Shown: piece after piece, positions 55,838-64,000 of the stretch
How the letters are laid out: every line of letters begins with the position of its first letter
Position numbering within the stretch: position 1 is the first letter of the stretch
NCBI RefSeq assembly: GCF_007995095.1
Contig: NZ_VOPY01000001.1
Coordinates: 397,001 to 461,000 of the forward strand
Direction: 5' to 3'
DNA: 64,000 bases
From: Flavisphingopyxis soli
GTDB lineage: Bacteria; Pseudomonadota; Alphaproteobacteria; Sphingomonadales; Sphingomonadaceae
Made by a program: the position numbers and the translations under genes
Notes under the pieces: generated by a model
Seen by the model: the letters and a program-made list of their open reading frames with translations, nothing else
Databases searched by the model: none
What the model was told of the DNA's origin: nothing

Positions 55838-56383
55838 TTATTTAGGCGACAGCACCATCAGCATCTGGCGGCCTTCGAGCCGCGGATAGGCTTCGACCTT
55901 GGCGATCGGGTTGGTCTGTTCGGCGACGCGCTGGAGCAGCGCCATGCCGAGTTCCTGGTGCGACATTTCGCGACCGCGAAAGCGCAGCGTGACCTTCACC
56001 TTGTCGCCGTCCTCGATGAACGAGACGACCTTCTTCATCTTGGTATCGTAATCGTGATCGTCGATGTTCGGACGCATCTTGATCTCTTTGATCTCTTGCG
56101 TCTTCTGCGTCTTGCGCTGGAGGTTCGCCTTTTTCTGCGCCTCGTATTTGAACTTGCCGACGTCGAGATATTTGGCGACCGGCGGATCGGCGTTGGGCGA
56201 GACCTCGACCAGGTCGAGGCCGACCGCAGCCGCCTGCTCCATCGCTTCTTCGGTCAGCATGACACCCAGATTCTCGCCGTTCTCGTCGATGACGCGAACC
56301 TTGGGCGACTGGATGAATTCATTGAATCGGGGGCCGTGCTTGGGCATTTGCTGGCCCATCGGGCGGCGAACTGGCGGGGGTAT
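55838..56383 (-). CDS. infC: Translation initiation factor IF-3, probable ATA start
   Basis: 181 aa if it starts at ATA 56383, or 173 aa from ATG 56359. A strong AAAGGAG (56398-56392) lies 8 nt before ATA; the ATG has no RBS of its own, and its distance from that AAAGGAG is 32 nt. Sequence is IF-3: [40 protein letters not shown] (N- and linker), then the C-terminal domain. IF-3 blocks non-AUG starts and represses its own mRNA through a rare start codon in E. coli (AUU). The ATA proposed here would fit such control. It follows thrS by 81 nt. Confidence 0.93.
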   Translation of the reverse strand: MPPPVRRPMGQQMPKHGPRFNEFIQSPKVRVIDENGENLGVMLTEEAMEQAAAVGLDLVEVSPNADPPVAKYLDVGKFKYEAQKKANLQRKTQKTQEIKEIKMRPNIDDHDYDTKMKKVVSFIEDGDKVKVTLRFRGREMSHQELGMALLQRVAEQTNPIAKVEAYPRLEGRQMLMVLSPK

Positions 56384-56464
56384 AGCGGAGTCTCCTTTAG
56401 CGGCTGCGACGGTGCAGCGGGCGGGCTTTAGCCGATTTGACGGGGCATAGGAAGAGCAGAGCGT

Positions 56465-58498
56465 TCAGCCGCCCTTGCGATCGGGTGGCGTTGCCTCGTC
56501 GCGCAAGGTCGCGATCATCTCGTCGAGGGTCATCACCTTCTGGTGCTCGTCGCTGCCCAGGCGGCGCAACGCGATCGTGCCCTGCTCGGCCTCGCGCTTG
56601 CCGACGACGAGCAAATTGGGGACCTTGGCAAGGCTGTGCTCGCGCACCTTGTAGTTGATCTTCTCGTTGCGCGTGTCGGCCTCGGCGCGGATCCCCGCTG
56701 CCTTGAGTTTCGCGACGACCTCGTCGGCATAATCGTCGGCGTCGGACACGATCGTCGCGACGACTGCCTGGACCGGCGCCAGCCACAGCGGGAACCTGCC
56801 CGCATGGTGCTCGATCAGGATGCCGATGAAACGTTCGAAGGTGCCGAGGATCGCGCGGTGGAGCATCACCGGGCGATGGCGCTCGCCATCCTCGCCGACA
56901 TAGCTCGCGTCGAGCCGCTCGGGCAGCACGGTATCGGCCTGGATCGTGCCGACCTGCCACGTCCGGCCGATCGCATCGGACAGGTGAAACTCGAGCTTGG
57001 GCGCATAGAAGGCGCCTTCGCCGGGCAGCTCTTCCCAGCCATATTCGTCGGTATCGCGCCCGGCGAGTTTGACCGCGTCGCGCAATTGCTGTTCGGCCCG
57101 GTCCCATTCGGCGTCGGAACCGTAGCGCGCGTCGGGGCGCAGCGCCAATTTGATCGCATAGCTGTCGAAACCAAGCTCGTGATAGACCTCGTCGAGCAGG
57201 TCGCAGAAATCGCGCACCTCCTCGATCAGCTGGTCTTCGGTGACGAAGATATGCGCATCGTCCTGGGTGAATTGGCGCACGCGCAGGATGCCGTGGAGCG
57301 CGCCGTGCGGCTCGTTGCGGTGGCAGCAACCGAACTCGGCCATGCGGACCGGCAGGTCGCGATACGACTTGATCCCCTGTTTGAAGATCAGGATATGCGC
57401 GGGGCAGTTCATCGGCTTCAACGCCATCATGTCGGCATCGCCGGTGATCACCGGGGTATCGTCGTCGGCGCCCTCTTCGGGAACATGGGGGATCTCGTCG
57501 GGGACGACGAACATGTTCTCGCGATATTTGCCCCAGTGGCCCGATTGCTCCCACTGCTTGGCATCCATCAGTTGCGGCGTCTTGACCTCGTCATAGCCCG
57601 CCGCGTCGAGCTTGCGGCGCATATAGGCCTCGAGCTCGCGCCAGATCAGATAGCCCTTGGGATGCCAGAAGACGCTGCCTTGCGCCTCGTGCTGGAGGTG
57701 GAACAGGTCCATCTCCTGGCCGATCTTGCGATGGTCGCGCTTGGCCGCTTCCTCGAGCCGCATCAGGTGCGCCGCGAGCTGTTTCTTGTCGAGCCAGCCG
57801 GTGCCGTAGATCCGGCTGAGTTGCGGGTTGTTCTGGTCGCCGCGCCAGTACGCGCCCGCGACCTTGGTCAGCTTGAATGCCTTGGGGTCGAGCCGACCGG
57901 TCGAGGCAAGGTGCGGCCCGCGGCACATGTCGAGCCACGCGTCTTCGCCGGTTCCCGATCGATAGACCGTCAGCGTCTCGTTGTCGGGCAGTTCGGCGGC
58001 CCATTCGGCCTTGAAGCTCTCGCCCTTGGCCTGCCAGCGCGCGATCAGGTCGGCGCGGCTCCACACTTCGCGGACCAGCGGCTGGTCGGCGGCGATGATC
58101 TCGCGCATCTTGTCCTCGATCACCGGCAGGTCGTCCTCGGTGAACGGGCCGCGCTGCGCGCTCGGCGCGAAATCGTAATAGAATCCGTCGTCGGTCGCGG
58201 GACCGAAGGTGATCTGCGTATCGGGCCACAGCGCCTGGACCGCCTCGGCAAGAACATGTGCGTAATCGTGGCGGGCGAGCTCGAGCGCGTCCTTCTCGTC
58301 ACGGCTGGTCACCAGCGCGAACGCGGCGTCGGCCTCGATCGGCCGGCCGATATCGACGAGCTCGCCATCGACGCGCGCGGCGAGCGCCGCCTTGGCCAGG
58401 CCGGGGCCGATCGCCGCGGCGATGTCGGCGGGCGTCGTTCCGCTCTCGACCTCGCGTGCCGAGCCGTCGGGAAGGGTGATCGTTATCATCTTGGTCAT
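56465..58498 (-). CDS. thrS: Threonine--tRNA ligase
   Basis: 677 aa from ATG 58498 ([10 protein letters not shown]). TGS domain (about 1-65), editing domain with [16 protein letters not shown] (about 75), class II core with [20 protein letters not shown] and [14 protein letters not shown], and anticodon-binding C-terminus. thrS-infC is the usual gene order. Full length; all domains present. Confidence 0.97.
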   Translation of the reverse strand: MTKMITITLPDGSAREVESGTTPADIAAAIGPGLAKAALAARVDGELVDIGRPIEADAAFALVTSRDEKDALELARHDYAHVLAEAVQALWPDTQITFGPATDDGFYYDFAPSAQRGPFTEDDLPVIEDKMREIIAADQPLVREVWSRADLIARWQAKGESFKAEWAAELPDNETLTVYRSGTGEDAWLDMCRGPHLASTGRLDPKAFKLTKVAGAYWRGDQNNPQLSRIYGTGWLDKKQLAAHLMRLEEAAKRDHRKIGQEMDLFHLQHEAQGSVFWHPKGYLIWRELEAYMRRKLDAAGYDEVKTPQLMDAKQWEQSGHWGKYRENMFVVPDEIPHVPEEGADDDTPVITGDADMMALKPMNCPAHILIFKQGIKSYRDLPVRMAEFGCCHRNEPHGALHGILRVRQFTQDDAHIFVTEDQLIEEVRDFCDLLDEVYHELGFDSYAIKLALRPDARYGSDAEWDRAEQQLRDAVKLAGRDTDEYGWEELPGEGAFYAPKLEFHLSDAIGRTWQVGTIQADTVLPERLDASYVGEDGERHRPVMLHRAILGTFERFIGILIEHHAGRFPLWLAPVQAVVATIVSDADDYADEVVAKLKAAGIRAEADTRNEKINYKVREHSLAKVPNLLVVGKREAEQGTIALRRLGSDEHQKVMTLDEMIATLRDEATPPDRKGG

Positions 58499-58564
58499 GC
58501 GCGAATTCCCTAGAGCATCCGCGCTTCGGGTCAATCGGCACCGTACTTCAGGGCAAGGGCGCGC

Positions 58565-58612
58565 GACATTATGTCTATGACGCTTGACATGAGGGCGAAT
58601 CGTGATGTAAAG
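58565..58612 (+). promoter_or_regulatory. Promoter and operator candidate for the XRE membrane module
   Basis: TTGACA (58584-58589) is a perfect -35; after 17 nt comes GTAAAG, a weak -10. Around it: GACATTATGTC (58565-58575), a perfect palindrome, and a third GACAT overlapping the -35 region. Three half-sites in this spacing suit binding by the small XRE-type protein encoded at 59421. Confidence 0.55.
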
Positions 58613-58644
58613 GACGCCATGCAGTTTGAAAAGGGAGGTTTACT

Positions 58645-58824
58645 ATGACCAGGATCCAGCAAGCCCTGTTATGGGCAACCGCAATTCTCGCCATGGCGAT
58701 CGCGGCACGGTTCGGAGCGATCGAACGCGATCTCGCCACGACGTTGCTCATCGTTCTGCCGCCCCTCGCATGGCTGTCGATCAGCCGGGGCGATCGCGGG
58801 TCCTGCGGCGTGGCGGGGGGCTGA
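58645..58824 (+). CDS. Small membrane protein (59 aa) of an XRE module
   Basis: 59 aa: MTRIQQALLWATAILAMAIA, then a second hydrophobic run LATTLLIVLPPLAWLSI, and a short Gly-rich end. Two membrane segments. AAGGGAGG lies 6 nt before the ATG, an excellent RBS. The next gene starts 3 nt after its stop. Function unknown. Confidence 0.78.
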   Translation: MTRIQQALLWATAILAMAIAARFGAIERDLATTLLIVLPPLAWLSISRGDRGSCGVAGG

Positions 58825-58827
58825 GTT

Positions 58828-59424
58828 ATGGCAACCGTTCAATACAGTCGCCCGGGCCTGTGGATCGGCCTTTTCCTCGCATCGGCGGGCGTGATCGCCG
58901 CGCTGAAGCTGACGGAAGCGATCAACCCGACGACCGCCTTCCTGTGGTTCGCGATCTCGATGCTGCTGCTCGTCCCTATGATCCGGTCGATGAAGGCCGC
59001 AGGGCCGACCGGCAGCAGCAACAGCGCCGCCGCGATCCGCTATACCAAGCGGATCGGGATCAGCTCTGCGCTGTACGTTCTCGGCCTTGGCATCGCGATC
59101 ACGCTCGACCGCAACAGGGGTCTTTCGACCGCTTTGGCCTTTGCCATCGCCATGCTCCCGGTGCTGCCCATCTTCGGGATGATCTGGTCGATGGGACGCT
59201 ATCTCGTCGAGGAAAGGGACGAGTATCTGCGTCATCGCGCCGCGATGGCGTCGCTCGCCGGGCTCGGGTTGCTCCTTGGCGTCGCCTCGTTCTGGGGCTT
59301 TCTTGAAACCTTCGGCATCGTCCCGCATGCCGAAGGCTGGTGGGCGGTGCCGATCTGGGCGGTGGGCATGGGCCTATCGCAAGGCTGGATGAGTTATCGC
59401 GACCGCGCCCGAGACGGCGCATGA
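58828..59424 (+). CDS. Six-helix membrane protein of an XRE module, function unknown
   Basis: 198 aa, about six hydrophobic segments (near residues 12-27, 36-53, 77-94, 102-123, 140-158, 168-185) with short loops; no catalytic motif. Such proteins often sit beside a 60-70 residue XRE regulator in many bacteria. Its TGA overlaps the regulator start (ATGA), so it is made with the regulator. Confidence 0.8.
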   Translation: MATVQYSRPGLWIGLFLASAGVIAALKLTEAINPTTAFLWFAISMLLLVPMIRSMKAAGPTGSSNSAAAIRYTKRIGISSALYVLGLGIAITLDRNRGLSTALAFAIAMLPVLPIFGMIWSMGRYLVEERDEYLRHRAAMASLAGLGLLLGVASFWGFLETFGIVPHAEGWWAVPIWAVGMGLSQGWMSYRDRARDGA

Positions 59425-59612
59425 ACAACAGGCTCAAGGTGCTGCGCGCCGAGCGTAGCTGGAGCCAGGCCGATCTTGCCGAGCGGCTCGAGGTTTCCCG
59501 CCAGAGCGTCAACGCGATCGAGACGGGCAGATACGATCCCTCGCTGCCGCTCGCGTTCAGGATCGCCGATGTTTTCGACATGGCGATCGAAGAGATTTTC
59601 CTGCGCGATTGA
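59421..59612 (+). CDS. Short XRE-family helix-turn-helix regulator
   Basis: 63 aa. All HTH: RLKVLRAERSWSQADLAERL, EVSRQSVNAIETGRYDPSLP, then AFRIADVFDMAIEEIF. No effector domain. The short type (YozG/YgzA-like) commonly represses its own operon; the GACAT sites upstream of 58645 are the obvious target, by inference. Confidence 0.93.
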   Translation: MNNRLKVLRAERSWSQADLAERLEVSRQSVNAIETGRYDPSLPLAFRIADVFDMAIEEIFLRD

Positions 59613-59748
59613 TCGGTGCGCCGCGGCTCGCCAATCGGCCGGGAGGATTTGCGCCTTTCCTACAATTACCGCCCTCTGATAGGGTGCGGGAATGCGCTTT
59701 TGTCAGCTTCCCGGACGTGCCGCTCCCGCGCAATGCGCAGCGGTCGAA

Positions 59749-59807
59749 TTACGGTCACACTTTTGTCGTGACCCGCGTGAAGCGCGATGGGTTACGGTCA
59801 CACTTTT
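59749..59807. repeat. 16-nt direct repeat TTACGGTCACACTTTT, two copies
   Basis: Perfect copies at 59749-59764 and 59792-59807, start-to-start distance 43 nt, each followed by a GTCGTG/CGTGTC-like word. They lie 55-113 nt before the hydrolase start at 59862, in a 249-nt gap otherwise without a gene. Confidence 0.8.
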
Positions 59808-59861
59808 CGTGTCTCGGCATGCAAAGGTCTCGCCCGTGTGCGGCACCGTGAGAGCGCGCCC

Positions 59862-60617
59862 GTGACCGAGCTGAGTTTCCTCGACCGTCCCGGCGGCGCG
59901 CGTCTCGCCTTTCGCCATCTCGACGGCACCGCGCCGACGCTCGTCTTCCTGCCCGGCTATATGTCCGACATGGACGGCGGCAAGGCCGGCGCGGTGTTCG
60001 CCTGGGCGCAGCGCGAGGGCCGCGCCTGCCTGCTGCTCGATTATGCCGGTTGCGGGTCGAGTGGCGGACAGTTCGCCGACCAGACGCTCGACGACTGGCG
60101 CGACGATGTCGCCTTCCTGATCGAGCAATTGGTCGACGGGCCGGTGATCCTTGTCGGATCGTCGATGGGCGGCTGGCTGATGCTGCTCGTTGCATTCCGG
60201 CTCGGCGCGCGCGTCGTCGGTCTCGTCGGCATCGCCGCTGCGCCCGACTTCACCGACTGGGGCTTCAGCGACGCCGATAAGGCGACGATCCGCACGGCCG
60301 GTCGGCTCGAGGAATCGACGCCCTATTCGGACGATCCTTATGTAACGACGCGCGGCTTCTTCGATTCGGGCGAGGCCAACCGTGTCCTCGGTGATACCAT
60401 TGCGATCGACTGCCCCGTCCGCCTGCTGCATGGCCAGCGCGACGCCGACGTGCCGTGGGACGTCTCGCTCCAGCTCGCCGACCGGCTGCGTTCAGACGAT
60501 GTGCAGGTCGTCCTCGTCAAGGACGGCGATCACCGCCTGTCGCGCGAGCGCGATGTCGCGCTGCTGCTCGCGACGCTGGCGCGCCTCGTCGCACCAATCG
60601 AAGGACCGACACTATGA
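59862..60617 (+). CDS. Alpha/beta hydrolase
   Basis: 251 aa from GTG 59862. Serine elbow VGSSMGGWLML; oxyanion region FLPGYMSDMDG; catalytic Asp in LHGQRDADVPW and His in KDGDHRLS. Resembles the ABHD10-like acyl-thioesterase/esterase subgroup, but the substrate is unknown. Its TGA overlaps the start of the TPR gene (ATGA). Confidence 0.85.
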   Translation: MTELSFLDRPGGARLAFRHLDGTAPTLVFLPGYMSDMDGGKAGAVFAWAQREGRACLLLDYAGCGSSGGQFADQTLDDWRDDVAFLIEQLVDGPVILVGSSMGGWLMLLVAFRLGARVVGLVGIAAAPDFTDWGFSDADKATIRTAGRLEESTPYSDDPYVTTRGFFDSGEANRVLGDTIAIDCPVRLLHGQRDADVPWDVSLQLADRLRSDDVQVVLVKDGDHRLSRERDVALLLATLARLVAPIEGPTL

Positions 60618-61480
60618 TCTTCGCAAGCCTGTTGCTGGCGACCGCGATGCAGAGCGCGTCGCCGGGCATTTACGAACCCGCGCCGATCATGATCCCCGGC
60701 CGCGACGACGTGCCCGAAAAGGCATCGGGGGTGGGGCCCACGAAAAGCGCCGTGCTCGACGCCTGCCTGAAACAGGCCAATGACGATCCCGCAGCGGCGA
60801 CCAAAACTGCGCTCGACTGGATCGGTCGCGGCGGCGACTGGAGCGCGCGCCAGTGCCTCGGTTTTGCTTATGCGCAAGGGGGCGATTTTGCCGCCGCTAC
60901 GGGCGTCTTCGCCCGCGCCGCGAGCGAGGCCGACGTTGCCCGCGATCCAGGCGCGGCCAGCGTCTGGGCGCTCGCCGGCAATGCTGCGCTGGCGAACGAT
61001 GAAGCACGCACTGCGACCCAGTATTTCGATGCCGCGCTCGCGCGCGCGACGCTGATCGGTCTCGCGCTCGGCGAGGTCCACCTCGACCGCGCCCGCGCGC
61101 GCGTTGCGACGGGCGATCTTGCCGGTGCGGCCAGCGATCTTGAGCGCGCACGCACCGATGCCGCCGCCGACCCGCTGACCTGGCTGCTGTCGGCGACGCT
61201 CGCGCGGCGCCAGGCGGACCTGTCTGCCGCGGCAACGTATATCGCAGAGGCTGCGCGCCTCGCCCCGACCGATCCGGCGGTCATGCTCGAAGCGGGCAAT
61301 GTCGCGGTCCTGTCGGGCCAGGAATCGGCTGCGCGGGCGAACTGGCAATCGGTCGTCGCCGCCGCGCCGCAGAGTCCCGAAGCCGACAGTGCGCGCGCCA
61401 ACCTGTCGCAGCTCACCGCCGCCGATGGATCGACACCAGCGCCCGCGTCCGAGAGCCCGCCGACACCTCAGTCGAGGTAG
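60614..61480 (+). CDS. Exported TPR protein, function unknown
   Basis: 288 aa from ATG 60614. N-terminal MIFASLLLATAMQSASPG may be a signal peptide. Rest is Ala-rich helical hairpins with TPR character (ATQYFDAALARATLIGLALG, AARLAPTDPAVMLEAGNVAV). Coupled to the hydrolase by ATGA. Its 3' end overlaps the convergent SIMPL gene by 13 nt. Confidence 0.82.
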   Translation: MIFASLLLATAMQSASPGIYEPAPIMIPGRDDVPEKASGVGPTKSAVLDACLKQANDDPAAATKTALDWIGRGGDWSARQCLGFAYAQGGDFAAATGVFARAASEADVARDPGAASVWALAGNAALANDEARTATQYFDAALARATLIGLALGEVHLDRARARVATGDLAGAASDLERARTDAAADPLTWLLSATLARRQADLSAAATYIAEAARLAPTDPAVMLEAGNVAVLSGQESAARANWQSVVAAAPQSPEADSARANLSQLTAADGSTPAPASESPPTPQSR

Positions 61481-62217
61481 AATTCGACCGTCGTGACGAC
61501 GCGGACCTTCTTGTTGGGCGTGTCGCCCGATCCGTAATCGCCTTCGCCGTCGCGCGCCTCGATCGAGAAATAGCCCTGCGTCGCCGACTTGATCCCGCCA
61601 ACTTTGGCGCCCGAATCCTTGGCGAATTGCTGGGCCGATTCGCGCGCGTCGCGCGTCGCCTCGGCGACCATCGCGGGCTTGACCTTGTCGAGCTGGGTAA
61701 AGGTGTAGCTGATATTGCTGTCGGTCAGCGGGACCCCTGCCGCGACCAGCTCGGCCTGCTTGGCAAACGCTGCCTTCATCCGCCCGATATCGTTGCTCTT
61801 CACCCCTATCCGGCGGTTGATGATGATATGTTCGACACTCGAATTATAGTCGCGTTCGCGCGATACGCTGATTCCCGTATCGCTGATCTCGGTCGGCTTG
61901 AATCCGGCCTCGAGGAAGAATTTGCGGACCGCCTGCGCCTGTCGCGCGACCTGCGGCTGGGTCGCGGCGAGCGTCGGCCCCTGTTGCGAGAAACCGATCG
62001 ACCAGGTCGCGGTATTGGCGATGACGTCGCGCTCCGAAACGCCGCGAACGGTGACCGCGCGTTCGGCCGCCTTGGCACGGCGCAGGCCATCGCCGAGCAG
62101 GTAGCCGCTGGTGACGATACCGAGCGAGAAAATCGCGACCGAGCCGAGCACGATGCCCGGCCAGCTCGCGAGAAAACGTCCTCGGTGCGGAGGTAGAGCG
62201 GTTTCGTCGTGGTCCAT
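61468..62217 (-). CDS. SIMPL (DUF541) domain protein
   Basis: 249 aa. One N-terminal membrane segment (WPGIVLGSVAIFSLGIVTSG), then the SIMPL fold (AVTVRGVSERDVIANTATWS onwards, with SRERDYNSSVEHIIINRRIG and YTFTQLDKVKPAMVAEATRD). SIMPL proteins are small envelope or periplasmic proteins, some related to oxidative stress; no enzymatic role is shown. Confidence 0.9.
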   Translation of the reverse strand: MDHDETALPPHRGRFLASWPGIVLGSVAIFSLGIVTSGYLLGDGLRRAKAAERAVTVRGVSERDVIANTATWSIGFSQQGPTLAATQPQVARQAQAVRKFFLEAGFKPTEISDTGISVSRERDYNSSVEHIIINRRIGVKSNDIGRMKAAFAKQAELVAAGVPLTDSNISYTFTQLDKVKPAMVAEATRDARESAQQFAKDSGAKVGGIKSATQGYFSIEARDGEGDYGSGDTPNKKVRVVTTVEFYLD

Positions 62218-62322
62218 CGGTCTGTCCTTTCCTCGTCAGCGCGGTTATCGTCGCTGCGCTAATCTGGGTTAGACCGATTGAACGTGCGATGAACCGTGCA
62301 TTTCCATAGACGAAGCGAGCAA

Positions 62323-62757
62323 ATGGCCAATTATCTCCACACCATGATCCGTGTCACCGACCCCGAGGCGACGGTCGCCTTCTTCAATCTGATCGGGCTC
62401 GAAGAGGTTCGCCGCGTCGACAGCGAAAAGGGACGCTTCACGCTGATCTTCCTCGCCTGTCCGGGTGAGGAGGGCGTCGCCGAGGTCGAGCTGACCTACA
62501 ATTGGCCGGGTGAAGACGGCGGGCACGAGACCTATGACGGCGGGCGCAATTTCGGCCATCTCGCCTATCGCGTCGACAATATCTACGACACCTGCGCGCG
62601 GCTTGCCGCGGCCGGAGTGACGATCAACCGCCCGCCGCGCGACGGTCATATGGCGTTCGTCCGCTCGCCCGACGGGATCTCGGTCGAACTTCTCCAGGAC
62701 GGGGCGCTCGACCCGGCCGAGCCCTGGGCGTCGATGGAAAATACGGGGGAATGGTAG
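62323..62757 (+). CDS. gloA: Lactoylglutathione lyase (glyoxalase I)
   Basis: 144 aa from ATG 62323 (MANYLHTMIRV). Metal and substrate motifs H6, E50-type (VAEVELTYNW), FGHLAYRVDNIYD and SPDGISVELLQ. Turns the methylglyoxal-glutathione adduct into S-lactoylglutathione. The next gene, gloB, completes the pathway. Confidence 0.93.
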   Translation: MANYLHTMIRVTDPEATVAFFNLIGLEEVRRVDSEKGRFTLIFLACPGEEGVAEVELTYNWPGEDGGHETYDGGRNFGHLAYRVDNIYDTCARLAAAGVTINRPPRDGHMAFVRSPDGISVELLQDGALDPAEPWASMENTGEW

Positions 62758-62762
62758 AAACC

Positions 62763-63503
62763 ATGCCGCTCGACATCGTCCGCATCGCCGCGCTCAGCGA
62801 CAACTACATCTGGCTGGTTCACGATCCCGCATCGGGCGACACGACGGTGATCGACCCGGCGGTTGCCGATCCTGTCCTGGCCGAGGCGGCGGCGCGCGGC
62901 TGGATGATCGGGCAGATCTGGAACACCCACTGGCACCCCGACCACACCGGCGGCAACGCCGCGATCAAGGCCGCGGTGGAACAAGCGGGGCGAGCCTGCA
63001 CGATTACCGCACCCGCTGCCGAGGCGGCGCGCATCCCGACCGCCGACCGGCTCGTTGCCGAAGGCGATACAGTCACGCTCGGCGACCATGTCGCGACCGT
63101 CTGGGAAGTGCCGGCGCACACCGCCGGGCACATCGCCTATCACCTGTCCGACGAGCCCGCGATCTTCATCGGCGACACGCTGTTCGCGATGGGCTGCGGC
63201 CGCCTGTTCGAAGGCACCGCGACGCAAATGTTCGCCGCGATGCAGCGCCTTGCCGCGCTGCCACCTGAGACACGCGCCTATTGCGCGCACGAATACACGC
63301 TCGCCAACGGACGCTTTGCCCGTCATGCCGAACCCGACAACGCGGCGATCGCGGCGCGCATGGTCGCAGTCGAGGCCGCGCGCGCGGCGGGCGAGGCAAC
63401 GGTGCCGACGACGATCGGCGAAGAGCGCGCGACCAACCCTTTCATGCGTGCAACCGACGCCGGGCACCTCGCAGAAATGCGCGCGGCCAAGGATTCTTTC
63501 TGA
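62763..63503 (+). CDS. gloB: Hydroxyacylglutathione hydrolase (glyoxalase II)
   Basis: 246 aa from ATG 62763; an ATG at 62751 in the same frame overlaps gloA and has no spacing to its RBS. Metallo-beta-lactamase fold with THWHPDHTGGN and further metal His/Asp in PAHTAGHIAYHL, FIGDTLFAMGCGRLFEG. Hydrolyses S-lactoylglutathione to lactate and glutathione. gloA and gloB together form a methylglyoxal detoxification unit. Confidence 0.94.
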   Translation: MPLDIVRIAALSDNYIWLVHDPASGDTTVIDPAVADPVLAEAAARGWMIGQIWNTHWHPDHTGGNAAIKAAVEQAGRACTITAPAAEAARIPTADRLVAEGDTVTLGDHVATVWEVPAHTAGHIAYHLSDEPAIFIGDTLFAMGCGRLFEGTATQMFAAMQRLAALPPETRAYCAHEYTLANGRFARHAEPDNAAIAARMVAVEAARAAGEATVPTTIGEERATNPFMRATDAGHLAEMRAAKDSF

Positions 63504-63570
63504 TGCCGGCGATTTCATGGTATCATGGCAGCAGGGGCCAGCCACGGCCTTGCTAGACAGAGAGATCGCC

Positions 63571-64000
63571 ATGACCCTTCGATCGAACCTATTGCGCCTC
63601 TCGTGTGCGACTTTCGCCGCGCTGGGCCTTGCCGCCTGCAGCATGGCCGGGGTCGACCGCGAGGCCGCACCGCTCAAGCCGAACCAGCTCGAAAAGCTCG
63701 AAAAGCAATTGGCGGGAAAGGTGGCGGGCGAACCGGTCAACTGCATCCCGCTACGAAGCGCGGACAACACCATCCGGGTAAGCGACGACATCATCCTCTA
63801 TCGGGTGTCGAAACGGCTCGTCTATCGCAACGACCTCCCCAACAGCTGCTTCGGCCTGGGACGCGACGACGACATTATCGTCGTCAAAACCTATGGCTCG
63901 CAGTTGTGCGACGGCGACATCATCCAGCTCGTCGACCGCCATAGCGGCTTCAACAAGGGCGCCTGCTCGCTCGGCCAGTTTGTCCCCTATCGTACGCCGG
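63571..64000 (+). CDS. Predicted lipoprotein, 3' end cut by window
   Basis: 143 codons are visible. Lipobox LGLAAC, then a helical start (LKPNQLEKLEKQLAGKVAGE) and a conserved cysteine-bearing body (NCIPLRSADNTIRVSDDIIL, NSCFGLGRDDDIIV, SQLCDGDIIQLVDRHSGFNK). At least four Cys suggest disulfides in the periplasm. Conserved in sphingomonads as far as I can judge; function unknown. It begins 67 nt after gloB. Confidence 0.8.
   Translation, partial: MTLRSNLLRLSCATFAALGLAACSMAGVDREAAPLKPNQLEKLEKQLAGKVAGEPVNCIPLRSADNTIRVSDDIILYRVSKRLVYRNDLPNSCFGLGRDDDIIVVKTYGSQLCDGDIIQLVDRHSGFNKGACSLGQFVPYRTP

Noticed and set aside
56543-58513. 656-codon plus-strand frame opposite thrS
   Set aside because: Exact antisense shadow of a strongly conserved gene, with no recognisable domain.
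59609-59851. 80-codon frame between the XRE gene and the hydrolase
   Set aside because: Crosses both copies of the 16-nt repeat, has no RBS and no protein-like pattern.

Overview
The window is GC-rich, gene-dense chromosomal DNA from an alphaproteobacterium, most likely a member of the Sphingomonadales (Sphingomonas or a close relative). The pointers are DUF2093 and GapR/DUF2312 genes, a very large TonB-dependent receptor next to TPR-type 2OG-oxygenase and sulfotransferase genes, a ybgC-tolQRAB-pal cluster directly downstream of ruvCAB, a dmdC-like acyl-CoA dehydrogenase, and dispersed palindromic repeats of the kind seen in sphingomonads. Nearly all genes are core housekeeping. There is no phage, insertion sequence, CRISPR array or obvious genomic island.

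Layout. 1-6.3 kb: CorC/HlyC-type protein, HhH membrane protein, purD and xseA (head-to-head, start codons overlapping), DUF2093, M23 peptidase. 6.5-13.2 kb: TonB-dependent receptor, TPR/2OG-Fe(II) oxygenase, TPR sulfotransferase; this is the most accessory-looking block. 13.3-19.8 kb: two tandem paralogous small exported proteins, clpB, and a divergent M16 lipoprotein protease. 20.2-28.5 kb (minus strand): yebC-ruvC-ruvA-(membrane protein)-ruvB-ybgC-tolQ-tolR-tolA-tolB-pal, combining Holliday-junction processing with the Tol-Pal envelope system. 28.6-31.5 kb: ybjQ, gapR, pyk, thioesterase. 31.5-41.2 kb: alpha/beta hydrolase, ribA, xth, lolA, ftsK, ubiH-type hydroxylase, Lon-N protein, ybbN/cnoX, tRNA-Gly and two very small ORFs. 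41.3-49.5 kb: CHASE2-EAL regulator, acyl-CoA dehydrogenase, Sua5-type tsaC, galU, msrA, M48 protease. 49.5-56.4 kb: fadD, a small exported protein, fused pabB-pabC, aspartate aminotransferase, exported msrA, infC. 56.4-64 kb: thrS, a small membrane/XRE-regulator module, alpha/beta hydrolase, TPR protein, SIMPL protein, gloA, gloB and a lipoprotein cut by the window end.

The observations most worth a second look are: a visibly lower-GC membrane-protein gene spliced between ruvA and ruvB with ATGA junctions on both sides; infC, whose best ribosome-binding site points to an ATA start codon; the TonB receptor / 2OG oxygenase / sulfotransferase trio; a duplicated pair of small exported proteins that share their leader; a 31-codon ORF just before a perfect 38-nt palindromic terminator; and a MITE-like palindromic element in the ruvC-ruvA gap with a related unit in the ruvB-ybgC gap. 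No convincing wholly new system is proven by sequence alone.
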